A DNA stretch of 36,293 bases from contig CALAGR010000413.1 of assembly GCA_937891735.1 (NCBI GenBank), positions 1-36,293 of the forward strand, written 5' to 3'. Source of the stretch: an uncultured Pseudomonadota bacterium (GTDB taxonomy: Bacteria > Myxococcota_A > UBA796 > UBA9615). The notes below the pieces were generated by a model. It made no database searches. It was not told the origin of the DNA and saw nothing but the letters and a program-made list of their open reading frames with translations. The translations under genes and the position numbers were made by a program. Shown one piece after another: positions 26,551 to 36,293 of the stretch. Each line of letters starts with the position of its first letter. The first letter of the stretch is position 1.

Positions 26551-26556
26551 TACGCT
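26551..26556 (+). promoter_or_regulatory. -10-like box TACGCT for leaderless start at 26563
   Basis: TACGCT ends 6 nt before the ATG at 26563; the bases between are nearly all C, so no ribosome-binding site exists. It differs from the GTAGNNT consensus by C in place of G at two positions. Confidence 0.4.
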
Positions 26557-26562
26557 TCCCCC

Positions 26563-27600
26563 ATGAGCGCAGCCCCCACGGGCGTCGCGGTGGTCGGGAC
26601 CGGCTATTGGGGCCCCGCCCTCGTCCGCAACTTCGCCGCCCTCCCCGCCGCCCAGGTCCTTCACCTCATTGATCGGGACCTGGAGAGGGCGCGATCCGTC
26701 CGTGACCGGCTCGTGCCCGAGGCCGGCGCACACGACGACCTGCAGGTGGCCCTGGCCGATCCGGCCGTGCGCGCGGTGGCGGTGGCGACGCCCGCCGCGA
26801 CCCACTTCGACATCGCCTCCGCCGCCCTGCGGGCAGGCAAGCACACCCTCGTCGAGAAGCCCCTGGCCATGACCGTGGCCCAGTGCCACGAGCTGGAGCG
26901 TCTGGCCGAGGTCGGGGGCCTGGTGCTCATGGTCGGCCACGTCTTCCGGTTCAACGTGGCCGTGGAGCGCATCAAGCAGTACGTGGACTCAGGGGATCTG
27001 GGCGCCATCCACTACGTGCACAGCCGGCGCGTGAACCTGGGCCGGGTGCAGGCGGACATCAACGCCCTGTGGTCCTTCGCGCCCCACGACTTCTCCATCG
27101 TGAACTACTGGATGGGCGCCGAGCCGCTCACCGTGGCCGCGCGCGGGTTCGCGTACATCCAAAAGGGCGTCGAAGACGTCATCTTCTGCACCGTGGAGTA
27201 CCCCGGCGGCCGCGGGGCGCACCTGCACATCAGCTGGCTCGATCCGCGCAAGGTGCGTGAGATGACCGTCGTGGGCAGCCGGCGCATGGCCGTGTTCGAC
27301 GACATCTCCAACGACGCCAAGGTCCGGCTGTACGACAGCTCGGTCAGCACGTCCCCCGCCCCCCCCGAGAGCTTCGCGGACTGGCAGGTGGACATCCGCC
27401 ACGGCGAGGTCTCGATCCCGCGCCTGGGCTGGGTGGAGCCCCTGCGTGCGGAGCTGGACCACTTCCTGTCGTGCGTGCGAGACGGGATCCCGTGCCGCAC
27501 CCCCGGCGCCCAGGGACGCGCGATCACCGAGGCCATCGTGGCCGCGCAGGAGAGCCTGAAGCGCGGCGGCGTCGCGGTACCCCTGTCCGAGATTCGCTAG
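26563..27600 (+). CDS. Gfo/Idh/MocA-family NAD(P)-dependent oxidoreductase
   Basis: The 345-aa length is normal for the family. A Rossmann GTGYWG loop (G12-G17) binds the dinucleotide, an acidic residue after the second strand (D37) favours NAD over NADP, and VEKPLAM (E98-K99-P100) supplies the catalytic Lys of the family motif. The C-terminal half has the open beta-sheet typical of the substrate-binding domain. Members oxidise or reduce sugars and cyclitols, often in synthesis of surface glycans; the exact substrate cannot be told. The gene stands alone, after the VWA operon and 26 nt before the E1-alpha gene, which has its own -10-like box. Confidence 0.9.
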   Translation: MSAAPTGVAVVGTGYWGPALVRNFAALPAAQVLHLIDRDLERARSVRDRLVPEAGAHDDLQVALADPAVRAVAVATPAATHFDIASAALRAGKHTLVEKPLAMTVAQCHELERLAEVGGLVLMVGHVFRFNVAVERIKQYVDSGDLGAIHYVHSRRVNLGRVQADINALWSFAPHDFSIVNYWMGAEPLTVAARGFAYIQKGVEDVIFCTVEYPGGRGAHLHISWLDPRKVREMTVVGSRRMAVFDDISNDAKVRLYDSSVSTSPAPPESFADWQVDIRHGEVSIPRLGWVEPLRAELDHFLSCVRDGIPCRTPGAQGRAITEAIVAAQESLKRGGVAVPLSEIR

Positions 27601-27613
27601 GGCCCCGATCGAG

Positions 27614-27619
27614 TAGTCT
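27614..27619 (+). promoter_or_regulatory. -10-like box TAGTCT for leaderless start at 27627
   Basis: GTAGTCT ends 7 nt before the ATG at 27627 and no Shine-Dalgarno sequence lies between. It argues for this start over earlier in-frame codons, which would run into the oxidoreductase gene. Confidence 0.5.
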
Positions 27620-27626
27620 GCCCGCC

Positions 27627-28772
27627 ATGTCGAGCCCGACGCACCCCTCCTACCCCGCCGAAAACGTATGCCCGCCCGAGGATCTTCCGGACGATCTGTT
27701 CCGGATCCTGGCCCCCGACGGGACCCTGGTGGGCCAGACGTCCCTGGCCGATCCCGAGATCGCGGACCTCCACCGGACCATGGTGCGCCAGCGCCTGATC
27801 GACAACCGGATGCTGCAGCTCCAGCGCCAGGGCCGGATCGGCTTCTACGGCGCGTGCACCGGTCAGGAGGGGGCGGTGTTCGGCGCCGCGGCGGCGCTGC
27901 GCCCCACCGACTGGGTCGTTCCAGCGCTGCGGGAGGGCGGGATTCTGCTGTACCGCGGCCTGTCCCTGGCGGTGTTCTTCGACCAGCTGCTCGGCAACGC
28001 CTCCGACATCACCCAGGGCCGTCAGATGCCCTGCCATCCCCCGGGCCACGACTTCCACTACATCACCATGTCCTCGGTGATCGCCAACCAGATCCCCCAG
28101 GCCACGGGCCTCGCCCTCGCCGGTCAGCGGCGCAAGGACGGGCGGGTCACGATGTGCTTCATGGGGGACGGAGCGACGTCCGAAGGGGACTTCCACACGG
28201 GGCTGAACGTGGCTTCGGTGCAGCAGCTGCCGATGGTCTTCCTGTGCCAGAACAACCAGTGGTCCATCAGCGTGCCCGTGGGCCTGCAGACCGCCGCCTC
28301 GACCCTGGCCGTCAAGGCGAAGGGCTATGGCATGCCGGGCCGACGCGTGGATGGAAACGACCTGCTCGCGGTGCACCAGGCGGCCAGCGAGGCGGCCGAC
28401 CTGGCGCGCTCCGGAGGCGGGCCGTCCTTCGTGGAGTGCCTGACGTACCGGGTCGGTCCCCACACCACGTCGGACGACCCCACCCGCTATCGGGACGAAG
28501 GCGTCACGGAGCGCTGGAAGGGGCTCGATCCCATCGTGCGCACGGGGCTGTACCTGGAGGCGCGGGGGCTCTGGTCCGAGGCGCACGCCGAAGCGCTGCG
28601 GGTCGAGACGGACCAGCAGATCCGCGCGACCTGGGCCGAGGTGGAGAACACCCCGCCCCCGCCCCTGCGGTCGATCTTCGAAGACGTGTTCGCGCAGATC
28701 ACGCCGCAGCTCGAGGAGCAGCACGCGAGCCTCGAGCGCCGCGCCCTCAAGGGCCCCTTCCGGGGTCACTGA
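27627..28772 (+). CDS. 2-oxo acid dehydrogenase E1 component, alpha subunit (ThDP-dependent)
   Basis: The 381-aa protein has the thiamine-diphosphate motif GDGATSEGDFH (180-190) ending in NN (209-210), preceded by an ANQIPQATGLALAGQ helix, and the phosphorylation-loop-like HTTSDDPTRYR segment. This is the alpha subunit of an alpha2beta2 E1, which decarboxylates a 2-oxo acid and passes the acyl group to lipoyl-E2. The sequence fits branched-chain 2-oxo acid or pyruvate type; I cannot choose between them. In Myxococcota the branched-chain enzyme feeds iso-fatty-acid synthesis. No beta-subunit, E2 or E3 gene follows; the next gene is convergent, 12 bp away. The partner must be encoded elsewhere. 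Confidence 0.85.
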   Translation: MSSPTHPSYPAENVCPPEDLPDDLFRILAPDGTLVGQTSLADPEIADLHRTMVRQRLIDNRMLQLQRQGRIGFYGACTGQEGAVFGAAAALRPTDWVVPALREGGILLYRGLSLAVFFDQLLGNASDITQGRQMPCHPPGHDFHYITMSSVIANQIPQATGLALAGQRRKDGRVTMCFMGDGATSEGDFHTGLNVASVQQLPMVFLCQNNQWSISVPVGLQTAASTLAVKAKGYGMPGRRVDGNDLLAVHQAASEAADLARSGGGPSFVECLTYRVGPHTTSDDPTRYRDEGVTERWKGLDPIVRTGLYLEARGLWSEAHAEALRVETDQQIRATWAEVENTPPPPLRSIFEDVFAQITPQLEEQHASLERRALKGPFRGH

Positions 28773-28784
28773 CCTCGGGGTTCC

Positions 28785-35456
<6,672 letters not shown>

Positions 35457-35594
35457 GGGTGGCACTCCAGAAGCCCGCACTCACCCACCGGCGGCGCGAA
35501 CCTCCCACTCATACCGCACGGGGTCGTCCATCCGCCAGGGTGTCGGCGCCGAACCGCGTCGGCAGGGGAGGCGATGCGCTCCAGCCATTGTCGG

Positions 35595-35600
35595 TAGCCT
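35595..35600 (+). promoter_or_regulatory. -10-like box TAGCCT for leaderless start at 35608
   Basis: GTAGCCT ends 7 nt before the GTG at 35608; no ribosome-binding site is present. The 151-bp divergent gap (35457-35607) shows nothing else beyond the GGAG site of the minus-strand gene. Confidence 0.5.
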
Positions 35601-35607
35601 GCCATCC

Positions 35608-36293
35608 GTGGAGCGAAACCTGAGGCTGTACCCGCGCTACCGGTTCCTCCGGGACGCGATCTTCTGGCTGCCGATCTTCTTCCTGTACTTCCGGTCGGTC
35701 CTGCCCGCGGATCGGGTGCTGCTCCTGGAGGCGGTCTACTACCTCGGCGTGGTCGTGCTGGAGGTGCCGTCGGGCTGGTGGTCCGACCGCATGGGGCGGC
35801 GGCCCACCCTGCTGATCGCAGCGGGCGCCTGGATCGTGGCGTGCTGCTTGTTCGCGGCGTCCCCGGGGGGAGGCGCGTTCGTCGCTGCGCAGCTGCTGAT
35901 GGCCCTGGGGATGGCGTTCGCCTCCGGCACCGACAGCGCGTTCCTGTACGACACCCTGCGAGCCCTCGGCCGCGAGCACGAGGTGCTGCAGCACGAGACC
36001 CGGGCGGTGACCTGGAGCCTCGCCGGCATGGGCATCGCGGCGGTCGGGGGTGGGCTGCTCGGCGCGGTCGATCTGCGCCTGGGCCACGCGGCCTCGGCCC
36101 TCACCGCGGCCGGCGCGTTCGCGGTGGCGTGGCACTTCCGGGAGCCGCCCCGGGAGGCCGATCCGCCCGGCGGTGCGGCGACGCAGGTGCTGGCGATGGT
36201 GCGGCGGCCCGCGTTGCTGTGGCTGCTGCTCGCGAGCGTGACGGCGACGGTCGTCAACCACGTGCCGTACGAGCTCTTCCAGCCCTACCTCGC
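35608..36293 (+). CDS. MFS transporter (3' end beyond window)
   Basis: From GTG at 35608 the frame stays open to the right edge, giving about 228 residues (begins MERNLRLYPRYRFLRDAI). At least five hydrophobic helices are visible. The loop between TM2 and TM3 has EVPSGWWSDRMGRRPTLL, the motif A of the major facilitator superfamily (G-x3-D-R-x-GRR). This half corresponds to the N-terminal six-helix bundle and the start of the second half. MFS proteins move small solutes or drugs across the inner membrane by H+ coupling; the substrate is unknown. The gene is divergent from the MopE-like gene. Its start is set by a -10-like box 7 nt upstream. Confidence 0.85.
   Translation, partial: MERNLRLYPRYRFLRDAIFWLPIFFLYFRSVLPADRVLLLEAVYYLGVVVLEVPSGWWSDRMGRRPTLLIAAGAWIVACCLFAASPGGGAFVAAQLLMALGMAFASGTDSAFLYDTLRALGREHEVLQHETRAVTWSLAGMGIAAVGGGLLGAVDLRLGHAASALTAAGAFAVAWHFREPPREADPPGGAATQVLAMVRRPALLWLLLASVTATVVNHVPYELFQPYL

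Noticed and set aside
35509..36261. Minus-strand frame of 250 codons at the right edge
   Set aside because: The plus strand encodes clear MFS helices with motif A and is open to the edge; the minus frame is Arg/Gln-rich without domains.

Overview
The window is about 36.3 kb of very GC-rich bacterial DNA, close to fully coding, with strong codon-position bias. This bias creates many long but false antisense reading frames. The organism is probably a Myxococcota-type ('deltaproteobacterial') environmental bacterium. This is inferred from a giant MopE-like Ca-binding surface protein with a C-terminal hydrophobic and Arg-rich anchor, several lipoproteins with poly-Asp tethers and FG-GAP or thrombospondin-3 type Ca repeats, and many start codons placed right after a -10-like box. 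No rRNA, tRNA, transposase, phage structural gene or CRISPR array was seen.

Layout. (1) 1-5607: a giant protein (1868 residues visible, N-terminus off the window). A 13-bp perfect hairpin follows it. (2) 5678-8302: two divergent HEAT-like helical-repeat genes. (3) 8289-10357: a small secreted CPxCG protein and an FG-GAP propeller lipoprotein. (4) 10387-12970: an overlapping pair, an XPB-type helicase and a DUF790/Bax1-type nuclease. (5) 12974-13588: a small acidic lipoprotein. (6) 13820-21603: a second giant protein (2047 aa), followed by a GTGA-coupled 231-aa protein and a pentapeptide-repeat protein. (7) 21640-24061: a two-TM coiled-coil protein and a Ca-repeat lipoprotein, convergent. (8) 24227-26512: an overlapping three-gene operon (VWA-domain protein, small coiled coil, polytopic membrane protein). 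(9) 26563-28772: a Gfo/Idh/MocA oxidoreductase and a thiamine-diphosphate E1-alpha subunit. (10) 28785-35456: a 2223-aa MopE-like surface protein. (11) 35608 to the right edge: the N-terminal part of an MFS transporter.

The most interesting content is the pair of giants. They share a coiled-coil plus amphipathic-helix scaffold in which landmark motifs keep an almost constant 103-104-residue offset over about 650 residues, but their C-terminal tips differ completely. As I remember the family, this scaffold is the one found in giant proteins of extracellular contractile injection system (eCIS) loci, often together with DUF4157. Giant 2 carries a nucleotidyltransferase-like GS...SDYD signature in its tip. 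Giant 1 ends in an unassigned domain and hydrophobic helices. Each giant has helical- or beta-solenoid-repeat genes beside it (HEAT-like, pentapeptide). My working model is a modular 'one scaffold, swappable tip' effector cassette with adaptor or immunity partners. No eCIS sheath, tube, baseplate or ATPase gene lies in the window, so the delivery machinery is not shown.

A second theme is expression. Seven genes without a clear Shine-Dalgarno sequence have a TAnnnT box (consensus GTAGNNT) ending 6-9 nt before the start codon, as expected for leaderless mRNAs. Genes inside operons, or with real leaders, have GGAG-type sites instead.
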